From Bacillota bacterium (GTDB lineage: Bacteria > Bacillota > Clostridia > Lachnospirales > Cellulosilyticaceae), in assembly GCA_023436395.1 (NCBI GenBank), contig JAEZJJ010000007.1, forward strand, positions 1 through 31,723: DNA of 31,723 bases. Direction: 5' to 3'. Under the pieces are notes generated by a model. The model was not told where the DNA came from, made no database searches, and saw nothing but the letters and a program-made list of their open reading frames with translations. The position numbers and the translations under genes were made by a program. Below are positions 15,964-23,386 of the stretch, piece by piece. The first letter of the stretch is position 1. The number at the start of each line of letters is the position of its first letter.

Positions 15964-18051
15964 ATGGCAAATGTAAGTGAAATTTTCGGATGTAATGTAT
16001 TCAATGAAGGCGTAATGCAAGAAAGATTACCAAAATCAATATTTAAAGAACTAAAAAAGACTATGGCAGAAGGTAAAGAAATTAGCAAGGATATTGCTGA
16101 TGTAGTGGCTACTGCTATGAAAGATTGGGCAGTTGAAAAAGGTGCTACACATTATACTCACTGGTTCCAACCCATGACAGGTATTACAGCAGAAAAACAT
16201 GATGCATTTATTTCACCAGCAGCAGATGGTAAGGTGATTTTAGAGTTTTCTGGTAAAGAACTTATTAAAGGAGAACCAGATGCTTCTTCATTCCCATCAG
16301 GAGGTCTTCGTGCAACATTTGAAGCCCGTGGATATACAACTTGGGATCCTACATCTTATGCGTTTGTAAAAGATGATACACTCTATATTCCAACAGCATT
16401 TGGGTCATATGGTGGGGAAGTCCTTGATAAGAAAACACCGCTTCTTCGTTCTATGGAAGCACTTAATAAACAAGCCATTAGAATTCTTGAGAAGTTTGGT
16501 AAATCAGTAACAAGAGTAACAACAACTGTTGGACCAGAACAAGAATACTTCTTAATCGACAAAGAAATGTATGCAAAACGTAAGGATCTTATATTAACAG
16601 GCAGAACACTTTTTGGGGCAAAACCAGCTAAAGGTCAAGAGTTAGAAGATCATTATTTTGGTAATATTAGAACTAGAGTATCTGCATTTATGAAAGATTT
16701 GGATGATGAACTTTGGAAACTGGGGATCTTAGCAAAAACAAAACATAATGAAGTTGCTCCAGCGCAACATGAATTAGCACCTATTTTTGGTACAACTAAT
16801 ATTGCTACAGACCACAATCAACTTACAATGGAAATGATGAAAAAAGTAGCAGAAAGACATGGGCTTGTATGCTTACTTCATGAAAAACCGTTTGCAGGTG
16901 TTAATGGTTCAGGTAAACACAATAACTGGTCAATGTCTACAGGTACAGGTGAGAATCTCCTTGAACCAGGTAAATCACCAAAGGACAATACCCAATTTCT
17001 ATTATTCTTAGCTGCTATTATTAAAGCAGTTGATGAATATGCAGAACTATTAAGAGTATCTGTTGCAAGTGCAGGTAATGATCATAGGCTTGGTGCTAAT
17101 GAGGCTCCTCCAGCAATCATTTCTATATTCTTAGGTGATGAACTTACACATATTTTAGAGTGTATAGAAAAAGGTGAAGTAGCTGGTGAAACAGTTAAAC
17201 ATTTTATGGCAACAGGTGTATCTGCACTTCCTACATTTGTAAAAGATACAACAGACCGTAATAGAACATCTCCATTTGCGTTCACAGGAAATAAATTTGA
17301 GTTCCGTAGTTTGGGATCTTCAGCATCTATTGCTGGTGCAAATATTGTACTTAATACAGCAGTGGCAGAGGAACTTGAACAATTTGCAGATAGATTGGAT
17401 AAGGCATCAGATATTCAGGCAGAAGTATTATCTATTGTTAAAGATACGATAATTGAACATAAGAAAATTATCTTTAATGGAAATAACTATAGTGAAGCAT
17501 GGGTAGAAGAAGCAGAAAGACGAGGGCTTCCAAATCTAAAAACATCCGTAGATGCTATCCCAACATTCTCTGATCAAAAGAGTATTTCTTTATTTGAAAA
17601 ACATGGCATCTTTACAGAAGCAGAAGTAACATCTCGTACAGAAATCCTATTAGAGGGCTATACTAAGGCTATTAATATTGAAGCATTAACAATGCTTGAT
17701 ATGGCCCAAAAAGAAATTTTACCAGCTGTACTTAAATATAGCAAAGAAGTGTTTGAAACACTTAAGGTAAAACAAGAGCTTGGCTTGAATGTAAGCCTGG
17801 AAAAAGAAGTAAAATATGCTACTAAATTATCAAATCTTACTGAATCATTAATGAGTAAGATTGATGAATTAGATAGATTAGTACTTGAAGCTAAAAATTA
17901 TGAAGAAGGTTTTGAAGCAGCTAAATACTATAGAGAGTATGTATTTGAAGCAATGCAAACTCTTAGAGTGGTTGCTGATGAACTTGAAACTATGGTAGCT
18001 TCAACTGAATGGCCATTTCCAACATACGTAGACCTACTCTTCTACGTATAA
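15964..18051 (+). CDS. glnN: Glutamine synthetase type III
   Basis: GSIII is a large-subunit (about 75 kDa) glutamine synthetase found in Bacteroides, cyanobacteria and some Firmicutes. The 695 residues match. Motifs seen include the N-terminal GCNVFNEGVMQERLPK, GPEQEYFLID (about 182-191), KHNEVAPAQHELAP, the GVNGSGKHNNWSMSTGTGENL catalytic segment (about 312-332), and RTSPFAFTGNKFEFRS (about 433-448). GAGGAGG lies before the ATG at 15964. It follows aspS by 51 bases in the same direction and is probably the last gene of the gatCAB-aspS-glnN unit, ended by the terminator at 18067-18100. It is the second glutamine synthetase of the window, unrelated in size to the GSI at 3143. Confidence 0.97.
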   Translation: MANVSEIFGCNVFNEGVMQERLPKSIFKELKKTMAEGKEISKDIADVVATAMKDWAVEKGATHYTHWFQPMTGITAEKHDAFISPAADGKVILEFSGKELIKGEPDASSFPSGGLRATFEARGYTTWDPTSYAFVKDDTLYIPTAFGSYGGEVLDKKTPLLRSMEALNKQAIRILEKFGKSVTRVTTTVGPEQEYFLIDKEMYAKRKDLILTGRTLFGAKPAKGQELEDHYFGNIRTRVSAFMKDLDDELWKLGILAKTKHNEVAPAQHELAPIFGTTNIATDHNQLTMEMMKKVAERHGLVCLLHEKPFAGVNGSGKHNNWSMSTGTGENLLEPGKSPKDNTQFLLFLAAIIKAVDEYAELLRVSVASAGNDHRLGANEAPPAIISIFLGDELTHILECIEKGEVAGETVKHFMATGVSALPTFVKDTTDRNRTSPFAFTGNKFEFRSLGSSASIAGANIVLNTAVAEELEQFADRLDKASDIQAEVLSIVKDTIIEHKKIIFNGNNYSEAWVEEAERRGLPNLKTSVDAIPTFSDQKSISLFEKHGIFTEAEVTSRTEILLEGYTKAINIEALTMLDMAQKEILPAVLKYSKEVFETLKVKQELGLNVSLEKEVKYATKLSNLTESLMSKIDELDRLVLEAKNYEEGFEAAKYYREYVFEAMQTLRVVADELETMVASTEWPFPTYVDLLFYV

Positions 18052-18066
18052 TCACATAGATACTCC

Positions 18067-18100
18067 AAAAAAAGACGCCGCTACTCCCGGCGTCTTTTTT
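18067..18100. terminator. Rho-independent terminator after glnN
   Basis: GACGCCG (18074-18080) pairs with CGGCGTC (18088-18094) around a seven-base loop. A seven-A run lies before it and six Ts after it, so it can work on both strands. Confidence 0.93.
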
Positions 18101-18127
18101 GCGTTTATAGTTGAAGGATAATATATT

Positions 18128-18149
18128 ATGTAATAAATATGTAATAAAT
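18128..18149 (+). repeat. Tandem 11-bp repeat upstream of the CAP gene
   Basis: ATGTAATAAAT occurs twice in immediate tandem (18128-18138 and 18139-18149). The inverse TTATTACAT appears at 18227-18235, just after the promoter, and another ATGTAAT at 18248. Possible operator elements, function not known. Confidence 0.5.
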
Positions 18150-18185
18150 ACAAGAGGGGTGGAATTAAAAGGAAACCAATAATTG

Positions 18186-18213
18186 TTGAAAAAATAATGA
18201 AATCATGTATAAT
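18186..18213 (+). promoter_or_regulatory. Promoter of the CAP-domain gene
   Basis: TTGAAA (18186-18191) and a perfect TATAAT (18208-18213) are 16 bases apart. The predicted start is near 18220, giving a leader of about 78 nt. Confidence 0.7.
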
Positions 18214-18297
18214 AAATATTACAAAGTTATTACATAAATTAAAGAAGATGTAATGATTTTGAATCCAAATTGAGACCAACGATAAGAGGAGAAAAAC

Positions 18298-19077
18298 ATG
18301 AAATCAAAAAAATTAGTTACAAAAGCGATAACATTAACACTTATTGGAGCAACTATCTTAGGATCAAGCTCTTCTTTATATGCAAAAAGTAATAGACCAG
18401 GAAATAAGCGTCCTCATCATCAAGTGAGCTGTAAACCAGGGATAACTAATAAACCACAAAAGCCAAGTAATTGTACAAAACCAGGAATGGGTAATGAATC
18501 AAATAATTGTACAAAACCAGGTACAGATAACGAATCAAACAATGATACAAAACCAGGTACAGATAACGAATCAAACAATAATACAAAACCAGGTACAGAC
18601 AACGAATCAAACAATAATGCAAATGCAGGAACTAATAACGGAACAAATAACGATACAAACACAGGAAATGAGTCTACAACAGATACAAATGTAAGTACAC
18701 AAACAGCTTATGAGAATAAAGTACTAGAGCTTGTAAATGTAGAAAGAGCAAAAAAAGGGTTAAAACCACTTGAAATGGATGAAAGTGTGAGAAATGTAGC
18801 ACGTCTTAAATCACAAGATATGCAAAAAAATAATTATTTTAGCCATACTAGTCCAACTTATGGAACTCCATTTGAAATGTTAAAGAAATACGGCATTAGC
18901 TATAAAAGTGCTGGAGAAAACATTGCCCAAGGGTATCAAACACCAGAGCAAGTTGTAAAAGGTTGGATGAATAGTTCAGGACATAGAGCAAATATTTTAA
19001 ATGCTAGTTATACTCATATTGGTATTGGTTATGAGGCAAATGGAAACTACTGGACACAAATGTTTATTGGAAAATAA
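18298..19077 (+). CDS. Secreted CAP/SCP-domain protein with Asn-rich repeat linker
   Basis: This 259-residue exported protein has a Sec signal peptide (1-29, ending SLYA before KS). A low-complexity Asn/Thr/Gly linker follows, built on a 12-residue repeat, and then a C-terminal CAP (SCP/PR-1, YkwD-like) domain at about 138-258. The domain shows ELVNVERAKKGLKPLE, the histidine segment YFSHTSPTYGTPFEM, AGENIAQGY and WMNSSGHRANILN. Bacterial YkwD-type proteins are secreted or wall-associated and their activity is poorly defined. No sortase motif or wall-binding domain is visible, so it is probably released. AGAGGAGA precedes the ATG. It is a single gene with its own promoter. Confidence 0.9.
   Translation: MKSKKLVTKAITLTLIGATILGSSSSLYAKSNRPGNKRPHHQVSCKPGITNKPQKPSNCTKPGMGNESNNCTKPGTDNESNNDTKPGTDNESNNNTKPGTDNESNNNANAGTNNGTNNDTNTGNESTTDTNVSTQTAYENKVLELVNVERAKKGLKPLEMDESVRNVARLKSQDMQKNNYFSHTSPTYGTPFEMLKKYGISYKSAGENIAQGYQTPEQVVKGWMNSSGHRANILNASYTHIGIGYEANGNYWTQMFIGK
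18469..18648 (+). repeat. 36-bp in-gene tandem repeat (about five units)
   Basis: Five 36-bp units encode 12-residue repeats of the form N-x-TKPGTDNESN (residues 58-117). Units 2 to 4 are nearly identical and units 1 and 5 more diverged. A sixth partial unit follows. Such repeats can change copy number by slippage and so alter linker length. Confidence 0.85.
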
Positions 19078-19095
19078 ATACTGTAGATAAAAGTA

Positions 19096-19139
19096 TAAGG
19101 TAAGGAAGCAAAAGTATTAACTTGGGGCGCCTTACCTTA
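19096..19139. terminator. Hairpin between convergent CAP and guaB genes
   Basis: TAAGGTAAGG (19096-19105) pairs perfectly with CCTTACCTTA (19130-19139) across a 24-base loop. It lies between converging genes, so a bidirectional terminator is likely. The T-runs on either side are weak. Confidence 0.5.
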
Positions 19140-19159
19140 ACTATTATGAGTACTATTAG

Positions 19160-20668
19160 TTATTTTACAGGAAATCGATGTTGATCTTTAAGAAGCACAT
19201 CGTGTGCTCCACCTTCAATAATACTTGTGTTAGAAACTAGAGTAATCTTTGCATTTTGTTGTAACTCAGGAATTGATAGAACACCACAATTACACATGGT
19301 AGATTTTACTTTGTTAAGGGTAAGACCTACATTATCTTTGAGACTGCCAGCATAAGGCACATAGGAATCTACTCCTTCCTCAAAAGAAAGCTTACTATCT
19401 CCCCCCATATCATAACGTTGCCAGTTTCTAGCTCTTGCAGAGCCTTCTCCCCAGTATTCTTTCATGTAGTTACCATTAATGTTAACTTTATTAGTAGGGC
19501 TTTCATCAAAACGAGAGAAATAACGTCCTAACATAATAAAATCAGAACCCATTGCTAGGGCTAAGGTAATATGATAATCATGAACAATACCTCCGTCAGA
19601 ACAAATCGGGATGTAAACGCCAGTTTCTTTAAAGTACTCATCACGTGCTTGGGCTACTTCAATAACAGCAGTTGCCTGACCACGCCCAATGCCTTTTTGT
19701 TCACGAGTGATACAGATAGAACCACCACCTATACCTACTTTAATAAAGTCAGCACCAGCTTTTGCTAAGAATAAAAATCCGTCTTTATCAACGACATTAC
19801 CAGCACCAATTTTAACGGTATCTCCATATTTATCTCTAACAAACTGTAAGGTACGTGCTTGCCATTCTGAGAATCCTTCTGAGGAATCTATACATAATAC
19901 ATCAGCACCAGCTTCAATAAGTGCAGGAATACGTTCTTCATAGTCCCTAGTATTAATACCAGCACCCACCATATAGCGCTTAGAACTATCTAGGAGTTCT
20001 AAAGGATTTTCTTTGTGAGAATCATAATCTTTTCTAAATACAAAGTAAAGTAGTTTTTGTTCACTGTTGATAATAGGGAGAACATTTAGTTTATGATCCC
20101 AGAGCATATTGTTAGCTTCAGAGAGGGTAATACCTTCATGACCATATATAAGTTCATTAAATGGCTTCATAAAACTTCTAATAGGAGTTGCTGGTTCCAT
20201 ACGGCTTATTCGGTAGTCACGGCTTGTAACAAGTCCTACAAGCTTGCCATTTGCAGTACCATCATCTGTAATAGCGACTGTAGAATGTCCGGTCTTTTGT
20301 TTTAGAGCTAAGATGTCAGCTAAGGTTTGTTCGGGTCTAAGATTAGAGATACTTTCTACAAAACCAGCTTTATAACTTTTTACACGCTTAATCATTGCAG
20401 CTTCATTTTCAATAGATTGAGATCCATAAATGAAGGAAATCCCACCCTCCTTAGCTAGAGCGACTGCCATTCTATCATCAGAGACAGATTGCATAATAGC
20501 AGAAACAAGAGGGATATTTAGAGAAATAGCCGGGGTTTCACCCTTTTTAAATTTAGTAAGAGGAGTTTTTAAACTCACATTTTTAGTCATACATTGGGCA
20601 GAGGAATATCCAGGAACTAAGAGATATTCACTAAAGGTACGAGAAGGTTCTTCAAAATAATATGCCAT
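19160..20668 (-). CDS. guaB: IMP dehydrogenase, Tritrichomonas foetus-like type
   Basis: IMPDH oxidises IMP to XMP with NAD, the committed step of guanine nucleotide synthesis. The 502-residue barrel has two CBS domains inserted at about 105-220. The catalytic loop GIGGGSICITREQKGIGRGQ puts the nucleophile at C319. The flap has R418-Y419 in RNWQRYDMGG. D261 lies in CIDSSEGF. From memory, the Tritrichomonas foetus enzyme has the same residue numbers (Cys319, Arg418, Tyr419) and a nearly collinear sequence, unlike the common bacterial GuaB, which starts near LTFDDVLLVP and has GPGSICTTR. The start at 20668 follows AAGGAG. It has its own promoter. Confidence 0.94.
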   Translation of the reverse strand: MAYYFEEPSRTFSEYLLVPGYSSAQCMTKNVSLKTPLTKFKKGETPAISLNIPLVSAIMQSVSDDRMAVALAKEGGISFIYGSQSIENEAAMIKRVKSYKAGFVESISNLRPEQTLADILALKQKTGHSTVAITDDGTANGKLVGLVTSRDYRISRMEPATPIRSFMKPFNELIYGHEGITLSEANNMLWDHKLNVLPIINSEQKLLYFVFRKDYDSHKENPLELLDSSKRYMVGAGINTRDYEERIPALIEAGADVLCIDSSEGFSEWQARTLQFVRDKYGDTVKIGAGNVVDKDGFLFLAKAGADFIKVGIGGGSICITREQKGIGRGQATAVIEVAQARDEYFKETGVYIPICSDGGIVHDYHITLALAMGSDFIMLGRYFSRFDESPTNKVNINGNYMKEYWGEGSARARNWQRYDMGGDSKLSFEEGVDSYVPYAGSLKDNVGLTLNKVKSTMCNCGVLSIPELQQNAKITLVSNTSIIEGGAHDVLLKDQHRFPVK

Positions 20669-20702
20669 TCGAAATTACTCCTTATCATCTAATTTAGTGA
20701 AT

Positions 20703-20731
20703 ATTATAGTATTTAATATGATAAAATACAA
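20703..20731 (-). promoter_or_regulatory. guaB promoter
   Basis: On the minus strand, TTGTAT (plus 20726-20731) and TATAAT (plus 20703-20708) are 17 bases apart. The leader to the guaB ATG is about 30 bases and contains no purine riboswitch. Confidence 0.7.
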
Positions 20732-20790
20732 TATTTTTTATGAACATATTATCAATAAGTTTAAGAGGAATTAATATGAGAAAATAATAA

Positions 20791-20823
20791 AAGAAGATAC
20801 ATCTTTAAGAAAGAGATCTTCTT
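20791..20823 (-). terminator. Probable terminator of the 20850-21452 gene
   Basis: An 8-bp inverted repeat AAGAAGAT/ATCTTCTT (20791-20798 with 20816-20823) has a 17-base loop. On the minus strand it is followed by a T-rich run. It lies just after the stop of the minus-strand gene. Confidence 0.5.
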
Positions 20824-20849
20824 AGGAAAATATGTTTTATATTAGAGGA

Positions 20850-21452
20850 TTAGAAATAGGTCTTATATTTATTCCACCATTCTAAGGCAATTTGTTTTTT
20901 TGAATTATGACTGGTAGTATCAAAGTCTAGGTATGTTTGAATACAATTATTACCTGCAAATGCTTTAACATTTTCAGCCTGTGAAGCTAATAGGAGTGAA
21001 TAAAATATAAGGGACGTTTCATAAGGATCTGTTGTAGTATTTAAACGCTGTATTAATGGAGGAATAGCAGGTTTCCCGATTTCTCCTAAGGCCTCAGCGG
21101 CAGTATACCAAGTATAGTCAGTATTATAAGTTGTAGTATAGGTGGGGTCAGATAGCTTATCTATGTAGTAAGAAATAAGTAATTTTTGTGCACTAGATAA
21201 ATCTTTTTCTAATGATGAGATTTTTTCACTATACCCTTCAAGCTGAGTAGAAATATCAGTTAAGCCTTGGTCCAAGCTTTGTATTTTGAGAAGCAATGTT
21301 TGTTGCTTTTCTATTAAAGTTTGCAACGAAATAGAGTCAGAATTAATAGTAGCATTTAATGTGGCAGGACTTGAGTAAGCAGTTACAAAACAGGTGATAC
21401 AACAAACTAATAGCAAAAATATACAGGAAGTAAATGCATTCATTCTTTTCAT
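20850..21452 (-). CDS. Exported protein of unknown function (coiled coil plus HEAT-like helices)
   Basis: I do not recognise a family for this 200-residue protein. It starts with a signal peptide (about 1-26, MKRMNAF then a Leu/Val/Cys-rich core). No lipobox is clear although C17, C18 and C21 lie within the hydrophobic core. A heptad-like coiled coil spans about 40-95 (IEKQQTLLLKIQSLDQGL). A HEAT/armadillo-like helical segment follows at about 115-160 (AAEALGEIGKPAIPPLIQRL), and the tail is short. The ATG at 21452 has GGAGAG about six bases upstream. It is divergent from kduD and appears monocistronic. Probably secreted or membrane-tethered, with protein-protein contacts the only reasonable guess. 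Confidence 0.75.
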   Translation of the reverse strand: MKRMNAFTSCIFLLLVCCITCFVTAYSSPATLNATINSDSISLQTLIEKQQTLLLKIQSLDQGLTDISTQLEGYSEKISSLEKDLSSAQKLLISYYIDKLSDPTYTTTYNTDYTWYTAAEALGEIGKPAIPPLIQRLNTTTDPYETSLIFYSLLLASQAENVKAFAGNNCIQTYLDFDTTSHNSKKQIALEWWNKYKTYF

Positions 21453-21822
21453 TGGTATCTCTCCATAAAAGTTTTTCTAAAGTGTAACATAAAAAATGTA
21501 AATAATTAGGCGAATCCAGGAAAAGATAACTATAAAAATATCTACATAATCATACATGAATATAATAAATTCTAAGGATTAGGTGGTTTTTTAGTAGGTA
21601 GAGAGACATGCTATACTAAAATCCGAGTAATGGTTAGTAGCTAAGAAGAAGAAAGGAGGTGTAAATACAACTAATCCTTTGGTAGTCAAGATATATCATT
21701 AATAAATAATGAAATAATGTTGACGTTTAAAAACAAGAATAATATGATGCTTTATAAGAAGTAAAGTTAAATATAATAAAGATTTAAACCAGGTGATTAA
21801 ATGGTACTAATAGGAGAAAAAA
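21453..21822. other. Intergenic region before kduD with orphan promoter and ribosome site
   Basis: 370 bases without a recognised gene. An extended -10 (TGC-TATACT, 21609-21617) is followed by a textbook ribosome site AAAGGAGGTG (21652-21661). No ATG or GTG opens an ORF within a suitable distance, and the first TTG (21679) gives only seven codons. GGATTAG at about 21577 is complementary to CTAATCC at 21671-21677. The kduD promoter at 21720-21748 is listed separately. Confidence 0.45.
21720..21748 (+). promoter_or_regulatory. kduD promoter
   Basis: TTGACG (21720-21725) and TATGAT (21743-21748) are 17 bases apart. The predicted start near 21755 gives a leader of about 68 nt. Confidence 0.65.
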
Positions 21823-22590
21823 ATGAGTGACATTCTAGAAAAGTTTTCATTAAAAGGTAAAGTTGCAATTGTAACAGGGGTAACGAGAGGATTAGGACAG
21901 GGAATAGCTATAGGATTAGCTAGTGCAGGTGCAGATATAGTAGGAGTTGGTACAAGTGATTTTAGGGGAACAGAAGAAAAGATAAGGACATTAGGTAGAA
22001 AATTTATGGGTATTAAGGCAGATTTAATTTCACAAGAGCCAATAGCAGAAATTATAGAAAAAACATTAGATACATTTGGGAAAATCGATATTTTAGTAAA
22101 TAATGCAGGGATTATTAGGAGAGAGGATAGTATAGATTTTTCAGAGAAAGACTGGGATGATGTTATGAATATTAATTTAAAAACAACATTTTTCCTATCG
22201 CAAGCAGTAGCTAAGCAATTTATAGCTCAAGGTAATGGTGGAAAAATCATTAATATTGCTTCTATGTTATCGTTTCAAGGAGGAATTCGTGTGCCTTCCT
22301 ATACTGCTAGCAAGAGTGCAGTAGCAGGCATTACAAGGTCTATGGCAAATGAGTGGGCAATGTATGGTATTAATATTAATGGTATTGCACCAGGGTATAT
22401 GGCCACAGATAATACAGTAGCATTAAGAAGTGATAAAGAAAGAGAAGCTAGTATTTTAGGGCGTATTCCTGCAGGGCGATGGGGAACTCCTGAAGATTTA
22501 GCAGGAGCAGCAGTATTCTTGGCATCAGAAGCAGCCCAGTACATTAATGGTTTTACACTAGCTGTAGATGGCGGATGGCTAGCAAGATAG
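21823..22590 (+). CDS. kduD: 2-dehydro-3-deoxy-D-gluconate 5-dehydrogenase (KduD-type SDR)
   Basis: KduD is a short-chain dehydrogenase of pectin/uronate breakdown that interconverts 2,5-diketo-3-deoxygluconate and 2-keto-3-deoxygluconate with NAD(H). The 255 residues show the cofactor motif TGVTRGLGQG (18-27), NNAG (93-96), S147 in NIASMLSFQGGIRVPS, and the catalytic Y160 and K164 (YTASK). The stretches IRRED, FSEKDWDDVMN and the ending AVDGGWLAR are KduD-specific compared with generic SDRs. AGGAG precedes the ATG at 21823. No kduI, kdgK or pectinase gene lies beside it, so it is an isolated pathway gene and its in vivo substrate is less certain. Confidence 0.9.
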   Translation: MSDILEKFSLKGKVAIVTGVTRGLGQGIAIGLASAGADIVGVGTSDFRGTEEKIRTLGRKFMGIKADLISQEPIAEIIEKTLDTFGKIDILVNNAGIIRREDSIDFSEKDWDDVMNINLKTTFFLSQAVAKQFIAQGNGGKIINIASMLSFQGGIRVPSYTASKSAVAGITRSMANEWAMYGININGIAPGYMATDNTVALRSDKEREASILGRIPAGRWGTPEDLAGAAVFLASEAAQYINGFTLAVDGGWLAR

Positions 22591-22740
22591 TGGTTAAGCT
22601 TGGATTGTTTTATATTACTCATTCATATATAATAGAAATTAAATAACATAGATATAGAGAAAACATATTAGCTTAATAAAGGAAATAGCAAGGGGAATAT
22701 CAAGAAGATGGAGATATACTAAGTATTAGGAGGAGAAAAG

Positions 22741-23037
22741 ATGAGAAGGCATAGAGTACTAAAGATAATTGAATTAATTTTACAAGTAGTAACTATTATA
22801 AGTAGTATTTTTGCTATTAAGGAGATCATTAAAACTTATCAATATAAGTGTAAATTAAGAGAGAAAGCAAAAGCCTATTTAGATGATGAATTAGGGGAGC
22901 TTCAACATTTAAAGAGAAAAGTTCTTGTATTTTCACCAGAATTAAAAGAACAAGAAGGGCAAATAAAGAAGCTTATATCTATAGTCATAGTTGGAATTTT
23001 ATCCTTATTTACAATTAGTATATTAAAAAGAGATTAA
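22741..23037 (+). CDS. Small membrane protein of unknown function
   Basis: 98 residues, no family recognised. Two hydrophobic segments, about residues 8-26 (IIELILQVVTIISSIFAI) and 76-94 (KLISIVIVGILSLFTISIL), flank a charged central region (30-75, rich in K, E and L) likely to be helical. The topology would put both ends on one side. AGGAGGAG precedes the ATG at 22741. It stands between kduD and the TPP riboswitch with no clear promoter of its own. Confidence 0.7.
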   Translation: MRRHRVLKIIELILQVVTIISSIFAIKEIIKTYQYKCKLREKAKAYLDDELGELQHLKRKVLVFSPELKEQEGQIKKLISIVIVGILSLFTISILKRD

Positions 23038-23113
23038 GAGTTAATCAAAAGATTACTATAAAACACAAGGTTATTTAATGAAATGTTAAATAATAAAAAA
23101 TTATAAAAACAAG

Positions 23114-23143
23114 TTGACAAATTTAGGTTGATGATTATATCAT
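23114..23143 (+). promoter_or_regulatory. Promoter of the thiamine-precursor uptake operon
   Basis: TTGACA (23114-23119) and TATCAT (23138-23143) are 18 bases apart, with TATATC two bases upstream as an alternative -10. The riboswitch begins about 15 bases after it. Confidence 0.75.
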
Positions 23144-23156
23144 ATTAGTAGTTGAA

Positions 23157-23248
23157 TATGGGGTGCTAAATAGTGCTTTGGCTGAGAGAGGATATGCAAT
23201 TATCTTTAACCCTTAACCTGATCCAGGTAATGCTGGCGTAGGAAAACC
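23157..23248 (+). promoter_or_regulatory. TPP (THI-box) riboswitch
   Basis: The conserved THI-box blocks are all present in order: GGGGTGC (23160-23166), CTGAGA (23182-23187), ACCC near 23209-23212, ACCTGATC (23216-23223), then GGTAATGCTGGCGTAGG through about 23242. It senses thiamine pyrophosphate. The terminator hairpin at 23260-23297 directly downstream indicates control by premature termination when TPP is bound. Confidence 0.96.
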
Positions 23249-23259
23249 TTTTTGTAGGC

Positions 23260-23297
23260 AAAGGCTGCATAGATTTTCTATGTAGCCTTTATTTTTT
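23260..23297 (+). terminator. Riboswitch expression-platform terminator
   Basis: A 14-bp stem (23260-23273 with 23277-23290, one G-U pair, three-base loop) is followed by A and six Ts. It lies between the TPP aptamer and the first gene of the uptake operon. Confidence 0.92.
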
Positions 23298-23386
23298 ATT
23301 AATTACTAGATGAGATATTCTACATGTTTAGGTTAAGAGGAATAAAAATCCAATCAACTTTGATTAAAATAAGAAAAGAGGAAAAA

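Noticed and set aside
18469..18648. CRISPR array or non-coding tandem repeat
   Set aside because: The repeats lie in frame in the CAP-domain gene, have no spacers, and encode a 12-residue repeat; the opposite-strand open frame at 18420-18662 is a shadow of the repeats.
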